Shown piece by piece: positions 46,824-59,769 of a DNA stretch of 64,000 bases (position 1 is the stretch's first letter; each line of letters begins with the position of its first letter). The position numbers were made by a program, and so were the translations under genes. This stretch comes from Gnetum montanum. Lineage: Eukaryota; Streptophyta; Gnetopsida; Gnetales; Gnetaceae. Below the pieces are notes generated by a model, which was not told the DNA's origin, did no database searches, and saw nothing but the letters and a program-made list of their open reading frames with translations. The stretch covers positions 509,508-573,507 of the forward strand of contig MNCI01005867.1 of assembly GCA_015680685.1 (NCBI GenBank), in the 5' to 3' direction.

Positions 46824-46838
46824 TCAGTCATGGGGGTA
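46824..46838 (+). other. Polypurine tract of R1
   Basis: CAGTCATGGGGGTA lies immediately before the 3' LTR. The same position in R2 reads CAGTTGTGGGGGTA and in R3 CAGTCGTGGAGGTA. It would prime plus-strand synthesis. Confidence 0.7.
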
Positions 46839-47663
46839 TGATGAGCCGCAATATCGTGTACACAATATCGTAGCCACAATATTGCGTCTGCCCTTGCTAT
46901 ATCGCGTATGCGATATTGCAGCTTGCCGCAATGCCTATAAATAAGAGGCGTCTTTCCATGCTTTAGGCATCTAGAGTTAGACCCTTAGCCAAACTATAGC
47001 AGTTTTACCATTCCAAAGTTAGAATAATTTCCAAGTGCCCACAGTAGGAGTCTCAAAGTGAATGAATCTTTATTTGAGCAAATTGTACCTAAGCACACAT
47101 TTGTGTATAGTAATAAAGATAAACTTTCTGATAAACCTTGCAACATATGGACTAAGCTAAATAGGATTTAATTATTGTTAAATGTTTAAATTCTTTTCTG
47201 GATAATTAATCTCTCTCAACCCTTGACTCTCCTAGTTAAGTGCATTCAGTACAACCGCTTCAAGCACGTGTGTAATGCTTGGTAACCTAGTAACGAGTAG
47301 TGTTTGGTAATCCCAGTAGCGTTGCATTGGTTCAGGGTGTGTGTGGCAAGTGGGAATGGATACTGATGATAGGATAATTAAAACTTAGTTAGTGAATAGT
47401 TAATGAAAATTAGTTATTTAGTTCTCTTCACCTTTCCCTACTAGCATAAGCGTTAAAAAGATAAAAGATATAAAAATCACATACCTCAAACTTACTTAAT
47501 CATACAATCGTGACAATACGAGTAAGTTTGGGAGGATAACGATTGGTTAACTTTAAGTGTTCCATTAAGGCGCATAAGCACTTAGTCCTTGGAGTTCGAC
47601 TGGATTGTGTGTGAGATGCTCGTATTCGTATGGTTGAGTGTAGGGGTACCTCACCACTCATCA
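46839..47663 (+). repeat. 3' LTR of R1
   Basis: 825 bp, 48 bp longer than its partner because U3 holds two palindromic modules (46849-46870 and about 46897-46920) instead of one. Otherwise it aligns well with the 5' LTR, with scattered transitions. Confidence 0.9.
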
Positions 47664-47720
47664 GGGAGCGAGAAAAATTTTAGAAAATTTTTTAGGAAAA
47701 AACCAAAGGTTTATGGTCCC

Positions 47721-48569
47721 TGATAAGTCATGATTTGCTTGGCTTTGATATCAGATATTTGATATTGGGCCCCTAGATGCATTATTGGATATTTGATATT
47801 GAGGGGCATGGGCCAACCTATAAATATAGCACTTGGGTGCACAATTTGGGTAATAGTTTTACATTAGTATTTCATAGTTTTGTTAATAGAGTAGTTGAAC
47901 TCTTGCAGTTTTATTCTGTAATCTTATAGAATAGTCAATGAGTGCCCATAGAGTGGATTTGAGTTAGTTGTATGGAGTCTTATTCGAATGGCAATGTACT
48001 TGACATATTCCATGAATGAAAATAAGATCAAGATTGATTCTTATTCATTGCAGCACTTTGACTTAGATTAGATTTACTTTCCATGCAATTTACTTTTCAT
48101 GTACTTAGTTAATATTTACATTTTAATGCATGTTGATTAATTAAGCACATAAGTACCATGGCTTCGAGCATGCGTATGACTTTTGGTAATCCTAGCAACA
48201 CTTAACGTTTGGTAACCCAGCAGCATTATCTATGTTCAGGATGTGCATGGAAAGTGGGATTAGATACTTTTGTTAGGGTAGTTGATTATTAATTAGTAAT
48301 TAGATTAGTTGAATTGATTATAAATTGAGTTTCAACCTATTGTTAATCATAGAACAATAAAATATAAAATAATAAAAATCATATGTCTCACTCTTGACTA
48401 AACCATACGTGACAAAGCTACCACTAGTCCAAGTGGGAAGACAACGAACTGCGATCAAGGCATAGTGATCTAGATGCCACAACTAGTCCCATCCATGGAA
48501 TTCAACCAAATCATGCGCGAACACTTGTGATTCATATGGTTGGGCATAGGGGTACCTCATCACTCATCA
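47721..48569 (+). repeat. 5' LTR of R2
   Basis: 849 bp from TGATAAG to CTCATCA. U3 differs from R1: GATATTGGGCCCCTAGATGC and ATATTTGATATTGAGGGGC replace the CpG palindromes. The TATA box is CCTATAAATATAG. The U5 end has GGGCATAGGGGTACCTCATC. It is followed by the PBS TTGGCACCATTGCCAGGGAT at 48570-48589. Confidence 0.85.
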
Positions 48570-48701
48570 TTGGCACCATTGCCAGGGATGGTGCTAGTTA
48601 TCTAGATTAGTTATATTATACATAATCATTATAAAGGTATTAATGATCTATCTCTTAGAAAACATTAATATTTTAAATCACACACATTATCAGAAAAAAC
48701 C

Positions 48702-50640
48702 ATGTCTTCTTCACATAGGACCAATAATGCATCGTATGATGAGAAAACTCATAGGAGAAATGATAGGATATATATTGAAGAAAATTAGAGTGAACAACCT
48801 CAAATATGTGTTTCCTATGCTCATTTAGACCCTTCTTACACTCAAAGACTACATTCAATTAGTGCAGAAAATCATAGAGGAGATGGAGTAAGTCCTAGAT
48901 TAAGGAGGGCCTCAAAGCCTAGGAGCTCCTCTAAAACCTGGACAAGATAAATTAAGGGACCATGGGGAGAACTATAGAAGCCATGGTAATTCTCCTAGTT
49001 CCTCATATTCCTCTTACTCTTCAATGTCTAGTTTTGATGAAGATGAACATAGGTATAAAGATAGAGCTTCACTATGAGGTTAAGACAAAGATAGAAATTG
49101 AACACAAGGGTAAAATCAAAGACATCACCATGAGCATAGACAAGATCATCACAATTAAATGAATAGAAATAGAAATTTTCATCACAACATTTTTGATGAC
49201 AATGAACCCTTGTTGGCCACTAAGAGCTTAATGTAGATCATCGAGGTAATTAAGATACCTCACAGGCATTGTAGGGATAGTCACTTACCCAGGCTTGATA
49301 TAAACAATATTCCTAAATTTGTGAGAGGCTACAACTCGGATCCACAACATCATATACAAGCATTTCATGATGCCTGTGCGTTGTACAACATTAAGAATGG
49401 ATGGCAAAAGCTTAAGCTCTTTCTTAGGACACTAATCGATGAAGCTGAAAGTTGGTATAGATCGTTGGAACCAAGTTTCATTCACCAATGGTCCACAATC
49501 CTAGAACTTTTCAATGAAAAATACCAAACCTATGTGAGAGTGTCTAACATGAGGAGACAACTCTAAGAGTAGAAGCAAGAAAATCATGAACTCTTGGATG
49601 TGGCCTTGGATAGATACTATTTGTTGCTACATAGATGCCCAGGCCATGGTTTCTCTAAGGAAAGGCAAATTTTCCACATCATAGATGGGCTTCGTAATGA
49701 AACAAGGGAGACCCTTGGGATGTATGCTTCAGGTCAATTATATGAGCTATGAACCCATTAGATCTGAGAGTTGATCAAGCATGTGCCAAAAAAAGGAGAG
49801 CTATGCAAATGGGAGAATGTTGAGGAAAATAATTAGGACCCAACTATTCAAAAGAAAAGGTTCCATATCTATGATGAAGAGAGAGAGGCAGCTCTCAATG
49901 AGATACTTTTACAACCAACCTTGTCAATACAAAATTTTATTAATGAGCTTGAAGCAAAGCTAGGTGAGATGTTGGAAGGGATGAATGAGAAAGTTAAAAC
50001 TTGTGTAGAAAACATAGAGGAGAGAGTGACACAAAGTAAATTAAGTAATAACAACAAAAGAAGGAAAAAGAACCAAGAAACAATGATGAACACTTATCAG
50101 CAAATAAGAAAAATGGTTGAAGAAAGTGAGACTATAGACTCAACCATAGACGAAAATAATGGATTTGACATTTGCATATATGACCATCCAAAGGGCCATT
50201 GTCTAGTCTTGTTGCATCTACATGAGTATTGGGAAGGGGCATTAAATCCAAATTTTGTACAAAAGTACATGCCTAGGTGATTTTCTCTTCTGCATAGTAA
50301 TTTTAGACAACCCCAAAACCAACTGTACTATCTTGGGGGGACTTATTACCAACCTTAACATTGGCATCAACCGCAGTGGCAACAACCACAATCATGGGGG
50401 AGACCAACACCAAACCAGCCCTATCCTTCTTACCAACCAAACTTGCATGGATATTATGTTCAACAGCTTGTTTCACGAACTAGTTTTACTTTCTCTACTT
50501 CAAATCACTACTACCACTCTCCCAAATATCACTATCCCACAACATCTTATATGAGATCATCACCTCACACCTATTACCCTACATCATATCCTCAATATTC
50601 TCATACTTACCTTCACCATATGTCAGCTTCAACAACATAG
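48702..50640 (+). pseudogene. Gag of R2, broken
   Basis: Starts at ATG 48702 (MSSSHRTN). The core is in the open piece 49321-49566 (RGYNSDPQHHIQAFHDACAL; AESWYRSLEPSFIHQWSTIL). A Glu/Lys-rich coil at 49921-50280 ends in DICIYDHPKGHC. Gag is more diverged from R1 and R3 than they are from each other. Confidence 0.75.
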
Positions 50641-50879
50641 GAAGGTTTAGCATCAAAACATCAATGAGAGAATGCCACATATGCTGTGAACATGCACATA
50701 AATGATAATGCTAGTAGATCTCAACCATAACGTTGAAAGCATCCCTTCTTGAGGAAAGGCAGTAAGCTGAGGCAAAACACTCATGGACCTACTACATCAC
50801 TTAAACTAGCACAAGGCCAATTTGATGCAACAACCTTCCTCACAAAAATGATGTCTCCTAATCATATGTAAAAGCCAAT

Positions 50880-51177
50880 AACCATCACCACTCCAACACA
50901 AGACATAAATGATAAACCTATCATTGTGGAGAGAAAAAAGAATCCATGCATCACGAATAATGATAAAAAGTGTAGTTGTGGGCCACAAGTTCAAAATATT
51001 AACACAACCTCTATAATAATCCACCATAAAGTTCAAGAGCAAGTGTGTGAGCAAAAGCCAGTCTATGCAGTAGCCACTACACTAGAAGACACCGAGTGGC
51101 TTGAAAATGAGAATATAAAACTATTTCAAAGATTCATGGAAGTAACTAATTTGCTTATTGATTATAAAATTTTTTGA
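50880..51177 (+). pseudogene. C-terminal scrap of the R2 protease region
   Basis: ERKKNPCITNNDKKCSCG corresponds to the Cys tail after the protease in R0, R1 and R3. VYAVATTLEDTEWL corresponds to the linker that follows. The DSG active-site part is missing, so the protease core was deleted. Confidence 0.55.
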
Positions 51178-53222
51178 TTCTTCATATGTTTTCCATTTCT
51201 TAATATTTTTCTTTTCTTTATATTTTTCTCTTTTCTTGAGTCATTCTCTTTATGTTTTATGAATGTATTTTATGTTTTTATTAATAAAATTGCCAAGTCA
51301 TGATGCAAAAGTCAACACTATGTGTTGGGTTTTTTATGCTATGCTATCAAGATGATTGGATACGTAATTGTGTAAAGTAATGAAACCACCTCATCCATCC
51401 CTCTAGTTCTTTGAATAAAAGGTCTTCTTCATGGAAACAATTTGGTTCTTCTTTTATGAAACTAAAATTAATCAATGATCATTGTACCTTGAAGAAAGAG
51501 AGAATGATGAAGTGAGAATGGCAGAGGGTGTGACCTCAAGGGGACTTGTTGGGTTCTCTTCTTGACTTCCTTCATGTGGTTTATGACTCCTCTTGGAATG
51601 TATCATCACTCCCTCATCGACCAATAAAAAGGAAGCTCTATCTCTGCATGGTATGGTTTCCAAAAACACAAAAAACAAAAAAAAAAGAGGGAAAAGACAA
51701 AAAAAATAAACAATGATGGAAATTCAAAGCACACTCCTTAGACATAATAATGGGCTACAAGAATTGGTTATGGTGCCAGAAAGATATGTTACCCATGCCT
51801 CAAGGCACCCCTCTAACTAAGGCTCTTCCTTTCTTCTTCTCTTTTCTTCTCTTTTTGTAGTGATGTATGTTCTTTGAGGTGGTTGTGGACTCATGGTGGT
51901 TGGTAGGATGGAACACATTAATGCAATGTCACTATTCATGGTATGGACTTGGTCTAAACATGGACGGATAGGTATGTTGATCATTTTAATCACACTTGTC
52001 ACAAGAACCTATTGTGGACATGGTCAAGTACTTTACATCCCGATCTCTGTAATCCCTTATCATTCCATTATTCACCTCATTACTAATGTGATTATGAACC
52101 TTTTGGTTTTGTGTAGTATAGCACAACATCCTAACCATGGTAGTTATGTGCTGTTTGGAACAAAGGCATGGTCTACATTTAACTTCTCAGGTGCCCATGG
52201 ACATCTATAGAAGTGGTTATGCAAAGGCATTATGGCAGGAGCCTGCTTTGGGAAGGACCCACTTGCATAACTTTTGTTGATCATGGCTTTGAACTAACCT
52301 TCACATCTTCTAGAATATCAATGATGGTTTCTCTGAATTTATGCATGATTTTGGGACTACTTCTCATTTGTTTCATTAATTTTTCCTACTTTTCTATTTC
52401 CATATCCATTAATATTTCTTGGCCATCTTCTAAATTAGACCTTTGGTTTCAATTATTCAAAAACCTATGTGCTTCTAGAGTTATGCTTATTAGTCATGGG
52501 GGTTAGGGATGCCTGCTTTAATAATTTTCCAACATTCTATTTTTGAACATAATGGTAACTAATAGTAGTTAATCAAAATAATGTGAACAACTTGATGATT
52601 TTAGTTACCTCATAGCCTTGGGCATAGTATGCTGTAATCACCTTGTGCTTAAAAGAAAACTAAGGGATTCGAAAAGGATTAATTATTAAGGAAAACTGAC
52701 CACAACCAATGTTGATCCTTTGGTGACTGCAGGTGTTGCTAAAAGAAACATCTAAGGAAGAAGGTCTTTTGCTAGGCATGAAAACAAAGCCAAGAGAGGG
52801 ACAACGAAGGATATGACCATGGGAAAATCATAGCACATACAAGATAGTAGCTCAAAATTCACATGCTTGCTAGATCCATGGGGTGATGAGAAGAAATTTC
52901 AATTCACCCTTCAAGAATGTTTTTCATAACTAGAAAAGCATCGACATAACAATCAAGGTTAAAAGTTTTCCATTGCTAGTGAGAACAAGAAGAATCATCT
53001 TCAGTAGATTTTTAAAGACCTTTGCAAATTTTGTAATCTTCAATGTCTGTCCAGTCTTTTTGTTACTCTATCATTTTGTATAAATCCACTCGAATAAAAT
53101 TTTGCAATGTGGCACTTAGAGTCAATCAGTAGTTTGCATATCAGTCAATAATCCCATACATTCCCAATATTTTATAAGGAACTTGTTCCTCATTTTGTTT
53201 AACTCAAGAACAAGTTTTCATA
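51178..53222 (+). other. 3' non-coding region of R2
   Basis: T-rich start, then landmarks shared with R1 and R3 (CAAAGCACACTCCTTAGAC, TGGTTATGGTGCCAGAAAGA, CCTCTAACTAAGGCTCTT). No coding sequence is credible. GTCAATAATCCCATACATTC near the end precedes the polypurine tract and recurs in R1 and R3. Confidence 0.6.
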
Positions 53223-53283
53223 CAGTTGTGGGGGTATGATGAGTTACGATTTACCCTTTTTGTAGGTGTTTCATTTTGTTTAT

Positions 53284-54118
53284 TAATGAGTGGAAAGGTA
53301 CCCCTACACTCAACCATAGTGGTCGAACTCTGCAGACGGGCTAGTTGTGGTATCTAGATAGTTACTTGTTGATTGTAGTTCACTGTCTTCCCACCTAGAA
53401 TAGTATTTGCTTTGTCATGTATGGTTTAGTCCAAAGTGGGGTGTATGATGTGTTCCTAAACTAATGCTACGCCTAGAGGCAATGGAAAATAATCTTAGCT
53501 AATCTAGGAGGAAAAGGGAGAGAGAGATATATATATTAAGAGGAGATAGGGGGAGAGAGTCTAAGCTAGCCTAAGTGCGATGAGCATCCATTCCTTAATC
53601 ATCCATACACATCTTAGGCCTCGTGCACAACTACCACTGGGATTACCAAGTGCATGGCCTGAGTATGCTACTGGGATACCAAGCAGTTACATGTAGATGC
53701 TCCTGATTAAGTCGTACTCATTCAGTGTTTAATAATATATTAAAATTAAGTAATTAAACTAAGTGAATGCTACAATGATGAAGTAATCTTGATCTTTATT
53801 TCTAGTCATGTGCATGTCCAAGTATGCCACTCTCGAATAAAGGATGCTGTATAATTACAATCATCACACTACAAGCATGTATTGGGAGAAAGGATTGCGA
53901 GGAACTAAGAGTGAACTAACTTCTATCTACTGACTGAAAAAACTAACTATTTCCAAACTGACTCCTCTCATGCACCTACATGTGTGTTTATAGGCTCACA
54001 TAGGAGTCATGATATCATGTATCCAATATCGTTATTTGGGCTACAATATTGTGTACCCGATATCGTGGATCCGATATTGGGGGTCCGATATCACAGCCTA
54101 ATGAATCACGATTCATCA
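53284..54118 (-). repeat. 3' LTR of R2b
   Basis: 835 bp. On the + strand it starts TAATGAGTGG (worn TGATGAGTGG), then GGTACCCCTACACTCAACC, and ends ATTCATCA. U3 holds a series of worn GATATC/AATATC units (54010-54095) that look like degraded palindromes of the R1 type. Confidence 0.8.
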
Positions 54119-54649
54119 TACCCCCAAAACTGAATGAAAACTTGTCCTTGAGTCAAAATGAGAACAAGCCCCATTGATTACATAGTGGATAGGTATGGGA
54201 TTATTGACTGACGAGGAATTTATTCATGCCTCAGTGGAGAACTCAATAGAACAAAATTGGGACACAACACAAAAAATGCAAAATCACAAAATTACAAAAT
54301 TTTGTGGAACTCATGTGGTTCTAGGTAGCAGTGGCTCCTCCATGGGTTGCTTCCCCTTGTCTTATGCTCTAGGTTTTGGAATTTGATGATGTTGAAGTAG
54401 TGCTTGGAGCTTTTCCTCTTCCATTTGAGGATCCTATTCCATCTATGTTGATGCTCCAATGTTTAATGGAGTTGACACCTCCCATCGGTAAGGTCTTTCT
54501 TTGTAGAACTTCATCAAGTGATGTCTCCCCCTTAGAAATGCACCTCCCTTTTGTGAATGGAGGGATCCTTGTTATAATTCTTTACACTTTCACTTTTTTT
54601 AGGTCCCCTTCTTCTTTGGTCTCCTATTCAATCAACATTGGAATTTGAT

Positions 54650-56130
54650 GGGCTTACATTTCAAAAAGTCTTTCTTAGGCATAGACCCCAATGATTTCCC
54701 TTGTCTTATTCTTGAGTCCATCTATGATGTGGTGAAGTTGTTCCCTTTGAGAGTATCCATAGCCTTGGCATCAGTGCAATGGAGAGTAGTACCTCCCTAA
54801 GGCCACATCCAAGGATTCATGATTTTCTTATTTCCATTATTGGATCTACCTTTGCAAGTTGAACACTCTGGAGTACGTTTGGTACTTGTCATTGAAGAGT
54901 TCCAACATGGTACTTTATCGATGAATGAATTTCAATTTCAAGGAATGGTGCCAAATTTTTGCTTCTTTGATGAGTGTCCTTGGGAAAAATTTTAGCTTCT
55001 ATCATTCATTCTTTATGTTTTGCAAGGCATAGGCATCATGAAACGCTTGGAGATGATTTTGAGGATCTACATTATATTCCTCTTCAAACCTCGAGATATT
55101 ATTCATATTCAACCATTTAATCCTACTATATTTTTTATGCCTTGTATGTATTTTCATTGCCTTTGAAGTATTAAGCATGTTCTTGGTAGCCAGTAGAAGC
55201 TCATCATAGTCATGTCATTCATGGTGACCCCTTTCATGGCCATGGTGCCTATGATGAGTTCTATTGTGCCTTCATTCCCAATGATGTTCTTCTTCCTCTT
55301 ATGGTTGTCTTCACCTCTAATCTTGATCATCTTGATGGGATATTGGTTCATTTCTATCCCGACGATCAATTCCATCTCAATCTTGATTTTTCCTCCTTTT
55401 ATCTTGGTCTTGATTTCTCCTATTAGAGTTTGATGACAATGAGGATGTTGAGGATGAAGAAGAAGAATTAGGATAATTTTGTTTGCTAGTCCATCTCCTT
55501 CGATCCCTATCCTGATCTATTTTTTATTATCATTCTCCTTGCCCTTAGATGAATGGCTAGGATTTATAACCTTTGAGGCTTCCTACTCTTAAGATCTTGT
55601 GTTCCCATTACCAAGGTTATCCAAAGTTAATTGTAACCATTAGTGAAAGGTTTTCTCATCAAAGAAAGAAGGAGAATCTATATATTAGGATTACCCAAAA
55701 AAGAAATCATCACCTTTTTTGTATTGTTGTAAGAATAATTGCATTGGGATCCTCTTGGCCTTAGAGGCCTCATAACACATTTCCATGCACTGATCCTTCT
55801 TAAATTGGGCATTTGTAGGATGATAGTCCTTGTAAGTATGGTCTTGGACCTCATATTCTGAGTTGAGTGAAGTGATACCTAATCTAATGAGATTGCTCAT
55901 CAGCATGACAAGAATAGATCAATTGGGAGGCAACACAATGTTGCCTTCCATGTTCCTCCAACACATTTGTTCATCTTGATGTAGGATGGAAGTGAAATCC
56001 AAATTATAAGGATTTAAATGAGCATAGATAAATTTGAGTTGTTAGGGCTTCTTTAGTTTGCCATGTTGTTGATGGGATTCTCTTGTGTATGGTGGAGATT
56101 TGTTCCTATGAGAAAAATCGATATTAGTTA
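54650..56130 (-). pseudogene. Gag of R2b, broken
   Basis: On the minus strand the core reads DPQNHLQAFHDA-ALQNIKNE (about 55090-55010) and then FPRTLIKEAKIWHHSL. An Arg/Lys-rich part lies at 55530-55150. Several stops and frameshifts are present. Most open frames on the + strand here are antisense shadows of this gag. Confidence 0.65.
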
Positions 56131-56237
56131 TATATAAACCATGTGCCTTTGGTATTTTATCTCTTTAATTGTTTCCCTTCTTAGATGATGGTTGGTTGTT
56201 GTATTATCTTTACAATGTCTTTGTATAATTTCATAGT

Positions 56238-57044
56238 TGATGAGTCGTGATATCACGTATGCAATATCAGGACCTTCCAAGCGATATCACGTATGTGATA
56301 TCGCGACCTACCTCATTGTCTATAAATAAGAGGCGAGCGCACTTGGTTTGCATAGTTAGTCTTAGTCCCTTACCCAAACTCTTGCCTTTTCTCCCTTTCA
56401 GAGTTAGAATTATTTCTGCGTGCTTGCAGCAGGAGTCATAAAGTGAACAGATCTTTATTCGAGCATTGTGTACCTAAGCACATCTTGTGTACAACAATAA
56501 AGATGAACTTTGTGATAAACCTTGCAGCATTCAGAATAGATTAATTAATGTTAATTACTATTATCTAATGCTTTCCTTAGTTAATTAATGATTCTCTTTC
56601 ACTCTACAACTCTCCTAAGTAAGAACACATAGTATGATCACTTCAAGCATGCATGTAACACTTGGTAATCTAGTAACGAGTAGCGTTTGGTAATCCCAGT
56701 AGTGTTGCACTGGTTCAGGATGTATACGGCAAGTGAGAATGGATACTGGTGTTAGGATCAGTTAGAGCCTAATTAATAAGTAGTCAAATTAAATTTGTTA
56801 CTTAGTTATCTCTCTCCTTGCTTATTAGCAGTAGGACATAAAAACACAAAAAAGTATAAAAATCATATGCCTCAAATTTACTTAACCAAAGAATCGTGAC
56901 ATACAAGTAAGCTTGGGAAGACAATGATTAATCAACCCATTCTTGTTCCACAAAGGTGCATAAGCACTCCTTCGAATTTGATCAGATTGTGCATGGACGC
57001 TCGTATTCGTATGGTTGAGCGTAGGGATGCCTCATCGCTCATCA
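56238..57044 (+). repeat. 5' LTR of R3
   Basis: 807 bp, TGATGAG to CTCATCA. U3 has GATATCACGTATGCAATATC (56250-56269) and a second, GCGATATCACGTATGTGATA (56281-56300), both worn forms of the CpG palindrome. The TATA box is CTATAAATAAGAGG. The PBS TTGGAACTGTTGTCAAGGAA follows at 57045-57064. Confidence 0.88.
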
Positions 57045-57182
57045 TTGGAACTGTTGTCAAGGAATTTGTTGTTTGTGTGCTAACAAGAACATAGGAAATA
57101 TTTCACATCATTGGAATGAACCCATGGGGTTGGTTAAAGAAAAATAATAAATAATAATACATTGCACAATGAATAGACAATC

Positions 57183-59500
57183 ATGTCTCCTTCTTCGTAC
57201 GAAAGTTTTTCACTGCCTGGGTCTGATATAGGTAACAATCGAAGGTGTTGTACACATGATAATCTGCCAATCCCTCAATAGTTTTATGTGGTATATGTTC
57301 ATCTCGATGAATATGTACCAAACTTTCCCTTTATCCTCCACCAGGATGAACAACCATGTTGGTGAGATTTAGAAGGTAACATAGTGCTACCTCCTGATCG
57401 CTCTGTCTTGGGCATGCTTCTTCGTGATCTCACATGAATTGGTATGTAGCACTTACAGGTAGAGTACATTGTGCATGATCATGACTCGAGAGAGTATCGA
57501 CCCACGGAGGCACAACGTTAAAGGGATTTACAACAGGAGAGACGTCATGAATCCATAAAGGGAAAGTTGTTGTAGGACGTCCCACATGTCCTAACCAAAA
57601 ATGAGGGTGGTAAGCCTACCTCAGACAGTCGCCCACACAATGATGTTCCTCCCATTGACTTCGGTCAAGGGGTTGTGTATCATAATCTTTACTCAACTAT
57701 CCATAACCCAAATTTTGATACCAATAGACACAAAGGTTCTAAAAAAGGAACACAAACACATGATAAAGATGGACATTCCAATCGTAACCGTAATCGGGGC
57801 CACGACCACTGAAGAGAAGGAAGTAGGCACCATCATGATGATGGTCCTCCTTCTTCTTTACCTTCATCATCTCCTTCACCCTCTCCTTTAGGATCTAGAC
57901 GCAGTCATAACGAAAAAGACCATGAGGATGAGGGTAAGTAAAATAGGAGTCATAGACAAAATAGTCAAGAAAGGGGATGAGGGCACTCTAGAGAAACACA
58001 CCATGAAATAAGGGAGAGTAGGGAACAACATAGGCATCATAGACGCCACAGATGGGATGATCACGATGAACCCCTACTTGCTACTCGAAGTATGCTAGAC
58101 ATAACTGAGGCTGTTAGGATCCCAACAAGGCACATAGTAGGATCAAGAGATTAGACATGAACAATATCCCACGATTTGAAGGGGGATACAATGTTGATCC
58201 TCAAAATCATCTACAAGCATTTCATGATGCATGTGCCTTACAAAACATAGAAAAAGAATGGCAAAAACTTAAGTTGTTCCCATGGATACTAGTCAAAGAA
58301 GCAGAGAGCTAGTACCAGTTCTTAGAATCAGAATCCATTTATAGATGAAGTACCGAGTTAGAATTGTTCAACGATAAGTACCAAATGTACTCTTGAGTGT
58401 CCAACCTGCGAAAGAAAATCTAAGGATGGAAACAAGGAGGCCATGAACCCTCAAATGCTGCAATGGGCTGCTATTATGCACTATTACATCATTGTCCTAG
58501 CCATGGTTATTCATAGAGGGATCAACTATGCCATCTCATAGATGGACTTAGGCATGAAACACGAAGAACCCTTGGGACATATGCCCAAGGGAGGCTATTT
58601 GGGCTTAGGACCCATCAAGTTCAAAGATTATTGAAGCAAGTTGCTAAAAAAGAAGGGGAGCTAAGGAAAAGAGAGAGTGCGAAGGAATATAATAGAGATC
58701 CTTCCCTTCAAAAGAAGGGAGTAAGATTCTGTGAGGATGAAGAAGAGTCACCACTCGAAGAGATGGTGAATAAGAAAACCTTGCCTATCCAAAAATTAGC
58801 ATCGGAAGTATAGAAACAGGTAGACCAAATGTGGGATTCCCTAGATGATAGATTTCAAACCATTCTTAAAATAGTAGAGGAGTCTAGAGAGCAAGGTAGT
58901 GATCGCGAAAAAAAAAGAGAAACTGAACATGCACATAACAAGGGCAAGGGCAAAGTTGCCATCATCAAAGAGGTTGTGGATTTGGATACAGACAATGATA
59001 GTGGATGTGAGATATGCTAATATGACCATCCTAAGGGATGTTGCCCTATAATCTCACATCTGCAAGAGTCCGGGGTGTATGCACTCAATCCACAATTAAA
59101 CAAAAGGCAAACACCTCGAAGGTTACCTTATCCTCAAGGTAACTCAAGATAGTTCCACCAACCCTTAACATATTATCCAAGTGGAACTCCACCACAACCA
59201 ATCGAGTAGTATTGACAATGTTAGTACCCACAATCATGGGGAATGCCACCACCAAGGCAATAATATCCTTACTGGCAACCTAACCCGTATGGATATTACA
59301 TGCTGCATCCAATCTCTCTACATGACTCTACTGGTCACGTTAGTCCTCAACCTCACTACCAAGCTCATGAGTATTATAAGACTCCTTCTCACAGGGGTGA
59401 TGTTTCATAAACATACCATCCTTCTCATCCGGCTGCATCTCTTCCACCCTTAACTCCATTACCACTTGCTCTAGCTATGTAGGGTGAACTCCCTACCCAG
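57183..59500 (+). pseudogene. Gag of R3, broken
   Basis: Starts at ATG 57183 (MSPSSYES). The core lies at about 58090-58400 (PRFEGGYNVDPQNHLQAFHD). A charged coil at 58631-59020 ends GCEIC, stop, YDHPKGCC. A Pro/Tyr-rich tail follows to about 59500. It is very similar to R1 gag and shares several of its stop positions, for example the one inside the Cys/His module. Confidence 0.8.
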
Positions 59501-59769
59501 CTACAACAACGTAACACCACAAGGGCTATTAACCCTCAACCTACTATTGGTTCTAAAAATTGCATGAGGAAAAGACCTTTCTTTAGAACCAACAGTCCAA
59601 CTAAGCCCTTTCAACCACAAGTGACTGATTCTTCAGCTGCCTCACTATCACTTAAAGCTTTGGAGCTCCCTTCAACCCAAAAACTGTGCTCAATGCATAT
59701 GTTCATGTTAACTCATGCCGTCACCAATTGAATTAAAGCCAGCCATCTTCCTAGGAAATTTTTTGATCT

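Larger units (their letters stand above)
40710..47668 (+). mobile_element. Gypsy retrotransposon R1 (Athila/Tat-like), complete ends, pol deleted
   Basis: Two LTRs (40715-41491 and 46839-47663) are flanked by the 5-bp target duplication GGGAG (40710-40714 and 47664-47668). The inside holds a PBS, gag, protease, a protease-RT linker, and then directly a 1.9-kb 3' non-coding region and a polypurine tract. RT, RNase H and integrase are absent. It could only have moved with enzymes from another copy, or it lost pol after insertion. Confidence 0.9.
47721..53283 (+). mobile_element. Gypsy retrotransposon R2, 3' LTR truncated
   Basis: The 5' LTR, PBS, gag and a scrap of the protease C-terminus are followed by a 2-kb 3' region and a polypurine tract (53223-53236). 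Only about 20-40 bp of the 3' LTR remain (TGATGAGTTACGATTT) before an inverted element, R2b, takes over. RT, RNase H, integrase and the protease active site are absent. Confidence 0.8.
53284..56237 (-). mobile_element. Gypsy retrotransposon R2b, minus strand, 5' LTR missing
   Basis: Read leftward, gag (about 56130-54650) is followed by a short spacer, a polypurine tract (54132-54119, TTTTGGGGGTA) and a 3' LTR (54118-53284). Protease and pol are gone and the 3' region is very short. Its 5' side is cut where the R3 LTR begins. It faces R2 tail to tail. Confidence 0.75.

Noticed and set aside
54195-55764. Plus-strand frames of 60-90 codons
   Set aside because: They are antisense to the minus-strand R2b gag and its flank.
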